Of a DNA stretch of 12,887 bases, positions 1 through 6,043 are shown piece by piece. A program made the position numbers and the translations under genes. The notes below the pieces were generated by a model, which saw nothing but the letters and a program-made list of their open reading frames with translations, was not told where the DNA came from and searched no databases. The DNA comes from Gammaproteobacteria bacterium (lineage in GTDB: Bacteria > Pseudomonadota > Gammaproteobacteria > HK1), in the NCBI GenBank assembly GCA_022822245.1, contig JAJECB010000069.1:1-12887 (forward strand), read 5' to 3'. Numbering within the stretch: position 1 is the stretch's first letter; every line of letters begins with the position of its first letter.

Positions 1-1597
1 CGTCGTTCTCGAGGTCGCGCCGGCAGTCCGCGACGAGCTCCTCGACAAGCCCGTTCAGCCGCTCGACGGCCGCCTCGTCGACGTTCGTCAGGGACGTGAT
101 GAACGAGCGCACGTGCTCGTACTGCATGTCGGTCTCGAGGAGCCCCATCGCCGCCGTGATCCCGGGCGCGACGGGGACGAGCACGTCGCGCGCCGAGACG
201 GCTTCGGCGAGCGCCACCCCGTGGAGCGGCCCCGCCCCGCCGAAGGGGACGAGGGAGAACTCGCGGGGGTCCACCCCGCGCGCGACCGAATTCGAGCGGA
301 TCGCGAGGGCCATGTTCGAGTTGATGACCCGGATGATGCCGAGGGCCGCGTCGGTGACGGAGAGCCCGAGCTTCTTCCCGACCTTGTCCTCGATGGCGCG
401 GCTCGCGCGGTCGGGGTCGATGGGGAGGTCGCCCCCCAGCATCTTGTCCGCGTCGAGCCGCCCGAGGGCGACCTGGGCGTCGGTGACGGTGGGCTCGTCG
501 CCGCCCTTGCCGTAGCAGGCGGGGCCGGGGTCCGCCCCGGCCGAGCGCGGCCCCACGTGGAACCCGCCCGCCGAGTCGATGTAGGCGATGGACCCGCCCC
601 CCGCGCCGATGGTCACGAGGTCGATCATCGGGACGAGGATCGGGTGCCCGCTCACGTACGAGTCGCGCGGGTTCATGATCTTGATGCGCCCGTCGGGGAC
701 GGTGCTGATGTCGGCCGAGGTGCCGCCGATGTCGACGGTGATGACGTTCTCCGCCCCCGCGAGGAGCCCTTCCGCCCGGCCCCCGATGACCCCGCCCGCC
801 GGCCCCGACATGAGGATGTTGACCGCCCGCTGCGAGCACGCCTCGACCGTCGACACCCCGCCGTTCGACTGGATGAGGCGAAGGTTGGCGCGGAACCCCT
901 GGCGCGCGAGCTGGTCCCGGAGGTTGGTGAGGTAGACGCTCGTCTTCGGCCCGATGAACGCGTTCATCGCGGCGGTCGAGAAGCGCTCGTACTCGCGGAG
1001 CACGTTCGCGACGTCCGAGGAGCAGCAGACGTAGGCCTCCGGCATCTCGCGCTCGACGATGGCGCGGGCGCGCTGCTCGTGCTCGTCGTTCATGAACGAG
1101 AAGAGGAAGCCGATGACGACGGAGCGGATCCCCCGCTTCTTGAAGATGCGGACCGCTTCGAGCACGTCGTTCTCGTCGAGGGGGGTCCCGACCCGCCCGT
1201 CCGGGGGGAGGATCCGCTCGGTGACGGGGATGCGGTTCCGGCGCTTGACGAGGGGCCGCGACTGCCACGGCACGTCGAAGTGGAGCGAGAAGTTGTGGGG
1301 GCGCTTGTGGCGGGCGATGTGGAGGATGTCGCGGAAGTTCCGGGTGGTGAGCATCCCCACCTCCGCGCCGGTGTGCTCGATGGTGATGTTGGTCGCGACG
1401 GTGGTGCCGTGGACCACGAGGTCGATGTCCTCGCGGGTGACCCCCGCGATCTCGCAGAGCTCGAGGAGGCCCTTCAGCACCCCGACGGACTGGTCGTGCG
1501 GAGTGCTCTGCACCTTGTGCACGAACACCCCGCGCTCGGACTCGAGCACGAGATCCGTGTTCGTGCCCCCGACGTCGACTCCTACCCGTGCGCTCAT
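1..1597 (-). CDS. hyuA: HyuA-type hydantoinase/oxoprolinase subunit, N-terminal 532 codons (3' end outside window)
   Basis: The protein belongs to the N-methylhydantoinase A / 5-oxoprolinase family, whose members are soluble ATP-dependent amidohydrolases opening cyclic imides or lactams (hydantoins, 5-oxoproline); acetone carboxylase subunits are relatives. The start is ATG at 1597 with GAGG five bases upstream, and the protein opens with the family's acidic glycine loop VGVDVGGTNTD (residues 5-15). Further family blocks follow: VHGTTVATN near residue 60, SGPAGG from residue 264, a second phosphate loop DIGGTSAD at 289-296, the SAGADPGPACYG block, then FGGAGPLHG. The usual family length is close to 690 residues, so about a quarter lies beyond the window edge. 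No frameshift or stop is seen. A HyuB partner would be expected downstream. It follows the peroxiredoxin on the same strand after 164 bases. The substrate cannot be read from the sequence. Confidence 0.93.
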   Translation of the reverse strand, partial: MSARVGVDVGGTNTDLVLESERGVFVHKVQSTPHDQSVGVLKGLLELCEIAGVTREDIDLVVHGTTVATNITIEHTGAEVGMLTTRNFRDILHIARHKRPHNFSLHFDVPWQSRPLVKRRNRIPVTERILPPDGRVGTPLDENDVLEAVRIFKKRGIRSVVIGFLFSFMNDEHEQRARAIVEREMPEAYVCCSSDVANVLREYERFSTAAMNAFIGPKTSVYLTNLRDQLARQGFRANLRLIQSNGGVSTVEACSQRAVNILMSGPAGGVIGGRAEGLLAGAENVITVDIGGTSADISTVPDGRIKIMNPRDSYVSGHPILVPMIDLVTIGAGGGSIAYIDSAGGFHVGPRSAGADPGPACYGKGGDEPTVTDAQVALGRLDADKMLGGDLPIDPDRASRAIEDKVGKKLGLSVTDAALGIIRVINSNMALAIRSNSVARGVDPREFSLVPFGGAGPLHGVALAEAVSARDVLVPVAPGITAAMGLLETDMQYEHVRSFITSLTNVDEAAVERLNGLVEELVADCRRDLEND

Positions 1598-1728
1598 CGC
1601 GTCCTCGTCGTGCTGCCGCCCGTGCCGGCCGCGCTACCCGTGACCGGTCGCGCCGCTCATCGCCGCCACCGCTACCGCCACCACCATCGCCGCCGCCGGC
1701 CGCCCGGGCTCCGCCGCGCGCGTCCGTC

Positions 1729-1744
1729 CGCCGGAAGCCCGGCG
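1729..1744 (-). terminator. Short G+C-rich hairpin after the peroxiredoxin gene, possible terminator
   Basis: A perfect 6-bp stem (CGCCGG / CCGGCG) closes a 4-base loop 18 bases after the peroxiredoxin stop. No T-run follows it on the minus strand, so it is not a classical intrinsic terminator. It could slow or partly end transcription before the hyuA gene. In DNA this rich in G+C a hairpin of this size can arise by chance. Confidence 0.25.
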
Positions 1745-1761
1745 CTGCCTCGCTCCACGCC

Positions 1762-2223
1762 TCACCCGAGCTCGTCGAGCGCGGCGAGCACCTCGTCCGG
1801 GTGCTCGGCGGGGACCACGTTCGCGTAGACCCGCGCGATGCGTCCCTCGGGGTCGATGAGGTAGCTGATGCGCTTCGGGTACTGCTGGTCCTCGCTCTCC
1901 GCCGCCCCGTAGCGCATCGAGACCGACCGGTCCTCGTCGCAGAGGAGGTCGAACGGGAAGGAGAACTTGTCGCGGAACGCGCGGTTCTCGGCCGGCGAGT
2001 CGCAGCTCACCCCGACGATGACCGCGTTGCGGGAGGAGAAGTCCTGGATTCGATCACGGAACCCGTTGCCCTCCACCGTTCACCCGGGGGTGTCGGCCTT
2101 CGGATACCACCAGAGGAGCAGGTAGTGGCCCCGGAAGTCGGCGAGGTCGCTCGGCACGCCGTCCTGGTTCGGGAGCTGGAACGCCGGGGCCGCCTCGCCC
2201 GCGCTACGAAGGGTAGAAGTCAT
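1762..2223 (-). CDS. prxU: Selenocysteine-containing peroxiredoxin (in-frame TGA at codon 48)
   Basis: This is a thioredoxin-fold peroxidase of the AhpC/BCP (PrxQ) group, which reduces hydrogen peroxide and organic hydroperoxides. Reading from ATG at 2223 (GAGG nine bases upstream) to TGA at 1762-1764 gives 153 residues, normal for BCP-type enzymes. The N-terminal half reads AFQLPNQDG, then WWYPKADTPG, then an in-frame TGA at 2080-2082, then TVEG. The family signature is TPGCT, so the TGA replaces exactly the peroxidatic cysteine (residue 48). The C-terminal half has GVSCDSP, the PKRISYLIDPEGRI block and a normal end. The resolving-cysteine position five residues later is Asn, so this would be a one-Cys (one-Sec) type. 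A hairpin with bacterial SECIS geometry lies just downstream. Sec-containing peroxiredoxins are established (for example PrxU of Eubacterium acidaminophilum). Gene callers will truncate this gene to a GTG start at 2076. The alternative is a nonsense-mutated pseudogene, which I think less likely. Confidence 0.85.
2046..2064 (-). promoter_or_regulatory. SECIS-like hairpin directing selenocysteine insertion
   Basis: On the minus strand, GGGTTC (2064-2059) pairs with GAATCC (2051-2046) through six pairs, one of them G-U. The pairing closes the 7-base loop CGTGATC. The loop begins 22 bases after the TGA, and its second base is G. Bacterial SECIS elements recognised by SelB typically have a short upper stem, a small apical loop with G in its first two positions, and about 16-37 bases between UGA and loop. 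All of these conditions are met. The element lies inside the coding region, as is normal in bacteria. I have not compared alternative folds by computation. Confidence 0.65.
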
Positions 2224-2341
2224 GAATTACTGCCTCGCTGTGCGGCCCCGCGACAGGCATGGACAGTGCTCGGCGTCCAGGGGTGCGGGGGCGGTGACGG
2301 TCGTGGGAACCGGAGCGGCTCCCGGTGCTTCGCTCGGGCGA

Positions 2342-2370
2342 ATTTGATGGATCGGGCGGGGCACTGTCAA
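2342..2370 (-). promoter_or_regulatory. Predicted sigma-70 promoter of the peroxiredoxin gene
   Basis: A perfect -35 box TTGACA (2370-2365) is followed after exactly 17 bases by TCAAAT (2347-2342), a 4-of-6 match to TATAAT. Transcription would begin near 2335, leaving a leader of about 110 bases before the ATG at 2223. The leader contains a small G+C-rich hairpin at 2309-2326 (ACCGG / CCGGT at its base). The rest of 2224-2451 holds no gene I can support. Confidence 0.45.
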
Positions 2371-2451
2371 CAACGACGACTCGACGTGCCTGGGTTGCGC
2401 GGGCCGCAGCCGGACGCGAGAGCGGGACCGTGCGGCTGCGAAGGGGCGGCC

Positions 2452-2781
2452 TCACGACGCGATGCCAAGAAAGAGGGCAAGCGCTCGATTGACGCGCAGG
2501 AGGTCCGCATCGTCGAGCCGCCCGATCGTCGCCGAGAGCCTTTCGGTGCGAACGGACATCGCCTTGTCGACCATCACGCACGAGGCGACGCGCAGGCCGT
2601 TTTCGGCGGACGGTTCGACCGGAAGTCGGAACAGGGGGATCGGTGGCTCCACGGTGGACGTCACCGGCAGTACGGTCACCGTGGCATGGCCCGCGAACAG
2701 GTCGGATTGAATGATCACCGCAGGGCGTGGTTTGCCGAAGTCCCCGGGCAGGGCGACGGTGACCAGATCGCCGCGCCTCAA
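2452..2781 (-). CDS. mazF: MazF/PemK-type mRNA endoribonuclease toxin
   Basis: This is a type II toxin of the MazF/PemK/CcdB fold, which cleaves mRNA at short sequences when its antitoxin is degraded. From a TTG start at 2781 the protein is 109 residues, the family's usual size. It opens with RRGDLVTVALPG and the conserved GKPRPAVIIQ strand, followed by VTVLPVTSTV, the RLPVEP stretch and the VDKAMSV block, and ends in a helix LLRVNRALALFLGI. The TTG start overlaps the antitoxin stop by two bases (TTG at 2781-2779, TGA at 2780-2778), the usual sign of translational coupling. Longer readings exist upstream in this frame but would run through the antitoxin gene. Family and pairing are clear; the cleavage specificity is unknown. 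Confidence 0.88.
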   Translation of the reverse strand: MRRGDLVTVALPGDFGKPRPAVIIQSDLFAGHATVTVLPVTSTVEPPIPLFRLPVEPSAENGLRVASCVMVDKAMSVRTERLSATIGRLDDADLLRVNRALALFLGIAS

Positions 2782-2999
2782 TTCCAGTCCCCGAGGTCGT
2801 CGAGCGCCGCGTCGAGGAAGCTCGTCAGGTCGGGGTCGGCGCGGTCCGAGGCAGCCGCCAGGGACGCCTGTCGGGCGCATTCGTCGGCGAAGCCCGGCGC
2901 GCGGACGTCGGGAACCCAGATCTGCACCGGCCGAAGCCCCTGCGCTCTGAGGGAGGCTCGATGCTTTTGCACCCGCTCGGCAACGGTTCGGCTCGGCAT
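2778..2999 (-). CDS. MazE-family (DUF3018-type) antitoxin
   Basis: This 73-residue protein is the predicted labile antitoxin of the adjoining MazF toxin: it should bind and block the toxin and, as a complex, repress the operon. It reads RVQKHRASLRAQGLRPVQIWVPD across residues 9-31, a block I recognise from the DUF3018 'antitoxin MazE family' that accompanies MazF genes. An acidic tail follows (DPDLTSFLDAALDDLGDW), typical of the toxin-binding part. The start is ATG at 2999, with AGAGGAG seven bases upstream. The toxin begins inside its stop codon. A perfect palindrome lies about 36 bases before the start and is a plausible binding site. The pair is probably a small mobile or accessory insertion between metabolic genes. 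Confidence 0.85.
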   Translation of the reverse strand: MPSRTVAERVQKHRASLRAQGLRPVQIWVPDVRAPGFADECARQASLAAASDRADPDLTSFLDAALDDLGDWN

Positions 3000-3034
3000 G
3001 GTCGCGCTCCTCTGTCCGGCATTCTCTTCGGTGG

Positions 3035-3046
3035 GTTACATGTAAC
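3035..3046. promoter_or_regulatory. Perfect palindrome upstream of the toxin-antitoxin operon, probable operator
   Basis: GTTACATGTAAC is a perfect 12-bp palindrome in a locally A+T-rich stretch, 36-47 bases before the antitoxin ATG. Type II antitoxin-toxin complexes usually repress their own operon through such palindromes. A TATGTT hexamer on the minus strand overlaps it and could be part of the promoter, but I see no good -35 box for it. Confidence 0.5.
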
Positions 3047-3421
3047 ATAATTTTCGGGTGTTGTGCAGCCCCTTGACGGCGAAAGGAGTGTCTCCCGGTC
3101 CTGTCCTGAATCGGGGTCGAGTCTCCGAACCGGGCGTCTGCCACGTCTCCCGACAGCATTGGATGGAGATCACCACACGGACATTCGGCGGTCCCGGTCG
3201 CTCCGGACAGAAAGGCTCGGCGCGGGTGCCACGGAGATGCGATACGGGGGAATGCCCGGTACGCCAGCAAGAGTTGCGTCACGGTCGGTTGACCGGGACC
3301 GCGCGCTGGTGTCGCCTCGGCCGAGCACGAGCCGCGCCGCGCCGCGTCGGTTGAGGGCGCGCCTTCGCATCGCCTATGCTTCAAGGGAGACGAAGCGAGC
3401 GCGGTTTCGCAAGGGGGCAGG
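3047..3421. other. Gap without a supportable gene, between the toxin-antitoxin pair and the dioxygenase
   Basis: Several open frames cross this stretch on both strands (for example 3063-3425 plus and 3170-3370 minus). They resemble no family I recognise, have Arg/Pro/Ser-rich translations typical of random G+C-rich DNA, and lack convincing ribosome binding sites. The only feature I can support is the promoter candidate at its right end. Confidence 0.5.
3351..3380 (+). promoter_or_regulatory. Candidate sigma-70 promoter of the dioxygenase gene
   Basis: TTGAGG (3351-3356) and TATGCT (3375-3380) are each 4-of-6 matches to the consensus, separated by 18 bases. Transcription would start near 3387, about 35 bases before the ATG at 3422. 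Both boxes are imperfect. Confidence 0.4.
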
Positions 3422-4603
3422 ATGAGCGCCACGGTCAGTGAGGCGGTGCCGGCGGCGGCACGGGCACGGGTGGACTACGGCCCCGAGGAAGCCGCCTTCC
3501 AGGCGTACTTGAAGGCCGGCGAACGCCGCGCCTTCGAGCTCGGGAACCGCGGCCCCATCCGTTTCCTTCCCGACGGGTCGCTCGCCCCGGACATCCTCGA
3601 CGCCTACTGGCGCTGCGGCTTCTACGTCTTCGAGGGGGTGGTCGGCGCGGAGGAGCTTGCCGACGTCGAGGCGGACCTCTTCGACATCATCGACCGGCTC
3701 CCGACCGAGCAGGGCTCCCCGGTGGACGCGAAGGGCCGGCCCGCCCTCGCCTACGGCTGCGAGGCCCCGACCCTCTTCTGGTCGAAGCCGCTCGCCGATC
3801 CCTTCGGCGGCACCGACCTCGCGAACGGCCGGCACCCGGTCAAGATGTTCGAGCCGGTCGCCGCCGTGGACGCCCCGAAGGAGGTGGTCTACCTCATCCT
3901 CGGATCGCTCCAGTTCTCGGAAGCGTGCGTGCGGCTCTACGGCCACCCCGAGCTCCTCGCGGTCGCCGCGGCGGTCAACGGCGAGGACTTCGTGCCCTTC
4001 GCCGACGCCCTCTTCATCAAGGAGCCGGGACGTGGCGCCTCGGTCGCCTGGCACCAGGACGGGGTTACCCACTGGGAGAGCCCCGACTGGGACCAGGGCT
4101 CGCACGGTTTCAACTTCATGGCCCAGCTCTACGGCTGCACCCCGGCGAACGGGGTGTGGGTGGTGCCCGGCTCCCACCGCCTCGGCAAGGTGGACATCAA
4201 GGCGAAGGTGGCCGAGGCGGGGACGGAGCGGCTGCCGGACGCGGTGCCCATGGTCTGCGCGCCGGGGGACGTCGTCATCAGCAACCGCCAGGTGCTGCAC
4301 GGCTCGTTCGCGAACACGAGCGACGAGTGGCGTGTGACCGTGAACATGGGCTTCCACCGCCGCGCCTCGGTGCTCGGCGTGCAGGGCGGCGGCGTCCACA
4401 ACGCCCCCGCCGTCTACGACGACGAGCGGATCCGCCAGCGCTCGCGCATGATCGGCTACGCCATCGACGCCCGCCGCCAGCGCTTCCCCGACGAAACCCC
4501 CTACATCTACCGCCCCTTCGCCGAGTCGGGCGAAGTTTGCCGCTGGACCCCCGACGTCATGGACAACCTCAAGGACTACAACCTCCTCGACCTCAGCATA
4601 TGA
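3422..4603 (+). CDS. Phytanoyl-CoA dioxygenase (PhyH) family non-heme iron oxygenase
   Basis: This 393-residue protein belongs to the PhyH family of Fe(II)/2-oxoglutarate-dependent oxygenases, which hydroxylate or halogenate small molecules in the cytoplasm. The iron-binding triad is visible: H211 and D213 in WHQDGVTHW, and H293 in RQVLHGSFANTS. R304, eleven residues after H293, is the expected 2-oxoglutarate-binding arginine. The double-stranded beta-helix core spans roughly residues 150-320. The protein is longer than many PhyH enzymes (about 270-310) because of extra N- and C-terminal segments. The start ATG at 3422 has a G-rich ribosome binding site (AAGGGGG) close upstream. No partner gene is adjacent, so the substrate cannot be inferred. 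Codon use is strongly G+C-rich, like hyuA and unlike the genes that follow. The stop codon lies within an A+T-rich palindrome. Confidence 0.92.
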   Translation: MSATVSEAVPAAARARVDYGPEEAAFQAYLKAGERRAFELGNRGPIRFLPDGSLAPDILDAYWRCGFYVFEGVVGAEELADVEADLFDIIDRLPTEQGSPVDAKGRPALAYGCEAPTLFWSKPLADPFGGTDLANGRHPVKMFEPVAAVDAPKEVVYLILGSLQFSEACVRLYGHPELLAVAAAVNGEDFVPFADALFIKEPGRGASVAWHQDGVTHWESPDWDQGSHGFNFMAQLYGCTPANGVWVVPGSHRLGKVDIKAKVAEAGTERLPDAVPMVCAPGDVVISNRQVLHGSFANTSDEWRVTVNMGFHRRASVLGVQGGGVHNAPAVYDDERIRQRSRMIGYAIDARRQRFPDETPYIYRPFAESGEVCRWTPDVMDNLKDYNLLDLSI

Positions 4604-4636
4604 ACGTATAAATAATTGTTTTATATCAATTCATAT
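4598..4636. repeat. A+T-rich interrupted palindrome overlapping the dioxygenase stop codon
   Basis: Outer arms ATATGAA (4598-4604) and TTCATAT (4630-4636) and inner arms TATAAA (4607-4612) and TTTATA (4620-4625) form a nested inverted repeat of 13 pairs. It has a 2/4-base internal bulge and a 7-base loop. It is almost free of G and C in otherwise G+C-rich DNA. It lies between convergent genes, so it could end transcription from both sides, or it could mark the edge of an acquired segment. Confidence 0.6.
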
Positions 4637-4922
4637 AAGAAACGGAGCACAGGCGCTAATGACGTTCCCTCCAGTCTTCGCCTCACTCTGAACCGGTTCG
4701 ACGGATACGATTTCTTACTGCAGGAGGGTGATCTCTGCAGTTTGCACAGGGCATCCAGGTTCCGGAGACGCGAGTGAGGGTGTTGACGGACCGGAGTGTA
4801 GATAACCGACCTGGGATCGCGCGAGGATCGGAAGGCCTTGGTGCATCCGCCGGCGAGACAGGCCCTCCAGAGGCCGGCCCGGGGACTCAGGAATCCGTAA
4901 GGCGGGCGGTCCACTCCATTGC
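4637..4922. other. Gap without a supportable gene between the convergent dioxygenase and patatin genes
   Basis: Small open frames on the minus strand (4621-4914 and 4715-5017) have no recognisable family, ribosome binding site or coupling to the operon. Base composition is clearly lower in G+C than in the dioxygenase gene. I see no integrase, tRNA or insertion-sequence end here. Confidence 0.45.
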
Positions 4923-6038
4923 CTATCCAGGGTCCACCTGATGAAGAAAGAGGTCGTCCAAACGTGTCGCCAGGGTCGCATCCGCGACTTCAAACCCATG
5001 CCGACGCAAACGAGCAAACTCCGACGGCGTCAAGCGGCGCAAGGTGGTCGGAAACGCCGCCTCTCGTTCGACATCCTCACCGGTCAGAAATTCGCCTAGC
5101 GGGGCGGAGCGTCCCGCTGCCGAGTAGATCTGCTCGACCGTATTCCCCATCCTGAAGTACGCTCCGGCGTACCGTTTGCTCATGAATTCCGTGACGACGG
5201 CCCGCGCCCGCAATCCTCGGACCTGGTCCGTAGCGATATCGACCAACCGGAGGGTGCGATGTGCCGGCCTGATCATCCGCTTGAGCGTTCGCGGATCGAT
5301 TCCCAATGGCGCAGAGGCGTCGCTCACCAGAAGAAGGTCGAATCCTTCGCGGAAACCGCCGCCCGACTTGAACAGCGGCTCGACTCCCAGGTTGTCGTAG
5401 ACCCCGCCATCCCAGAGCTCATATCGCTTCAGGGGCGTCGATGCGGGCACGAGTTCCCGACCCTCGTAGCGATTCCATTGGAAGCGGCTCGTTCGCACTG
5501 CCAACGGGCCAATGAGTCCCGGGACCGCTGCGGAAGCCGCGACGGCGTCCGAAATCGGTATGTCAGGATCGAGCACGTAGCGGGTGATGTAGTCGCCCAT
5601 GCGGGGCTGACTGAAGCGCCAGTTCTTCCCCGTCTCGTAGCAGGTCGTGTTGATGAACCACCGAGGTTCGGGCGGGAGTCTCTGCAACGACCCGGAAATG
5701 CCCCATTGCGCCTCGAGCTGCTTGGCAAGGATATGCGCGCGTCCCTGAGCCAAACGCCAGGGGAGCGCAACCGACCTCCAAGCGTACGACCACTGCAGGG
5801 TAGCCGTGGTGAGGCACCTAGCGACCTCCGGCAAGACCGTGTTGAGAAACGCCTCGCTGGTCGGCCACCGATGGCCGTTGCGGCAAAGGATGAGTCCCGT
5901 GACGAGACTTCCCCCGGAGACGGTCGACACGAACGTCACCCGCTCCAGCAGTCCGTCGAGAGCCAGCCGCTGCAGCACGCCACAGTGGAATACGGCGGCG
6001 CGTACGCCACCACCTGACAGGGCGAGCGCGAGCCTCAC
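4923..6038 (-). CDS. Patatin-like phospholipase, putative membrane-attacking effector
   Basis: This 371-residue patatin-like lipase should hydrolyse acyl ester bonds of membrane phospholipids through a Ser-Asp dyad. From GTG at 6038 it opens with LALSGGGVRAAVFHCGVLQ, containing the oxyanion-hole glycines 9-11. The nucleophile block is FVSTVSGGS, with Ser41 predicted catalytic; the first glycine of the usual GxSxG is Thr39. The dyad aspartate is D210 in LWDGGVYDNLG. No signal peptide or membrane segment is evident. The GTG lies 5 bases after the stop of the E2-E1-JAB gene, with AGGGA just upstream, so it is the last gene of the operon. Longer in-frame readings would run into the JAB coding region. 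Patatin lipases serve as cell-killing effectors in CBASS (CapV), which suggests that role here. The protein ends in ...VDPG, a C-terminal glycine that could be activated by the neighbouring E1/E2. Its trigger is unknown. Confidence 0.88.
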   Translation of the reverse strand: MRLALALSGGGVRAAVFHCGVLQRLALDGLLERVTFVSTVSGGSLVTGLILCRNGHRWPTSEAFLNTVLPEVARCLTTATLQWSYAWRSVALPWRLAQGRAHILAKQLEAQWGISGSLQRLPPEPRWFINTTCYETGKNWRFSQPRMGDYITRYVLDPDIPISDAVAASAAVPGLIGPLAVRTSRFQWNRYEGRELVPASTPLKRYELWDGGVYDNLGVEPLFKSGGGFREGFDLLLVSDASAPLGIDPRTLKRMIRPAHRTLRLVDIATDQVRGLRARAVVTEFMSKRYAGAYFRMGNTVEQIYSAAGRSAPLGEFLTGEDVEREAAFPTTLRRLTPSEFARLRRHGFEVADATLATRLDDLFLHQVDPG

Positions 6039-6043
6039 CGTCC

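Noticed and set aside
113..1828. Long plus-strand open frame (571 codons) over the hydantoinase region
   Set aside because: It lies antisense to a clear HyuA gene; its translation is Arg/Asp/Pro/His-rich with no family features, as expected for the shadow frame of a G+C-rich gene.
2080..2082. TGA read as Gly or Trp under an alternative genetic code
   Set aside because: TGA is the normal stop of this same gene, the dioxygenase, the antitoxin, the toxin, the MBL gene and the peptidase, so a global reassignment is excluded. The position matches Cys/Sec, not Gly or Trp.
3374..4399. Minus-strand open frame (341 codons) over the dioxygenase
   Set aside because: Shadow of the PhyH gene; the plus strand carries the iron-binding triad and a ribosome binding site.
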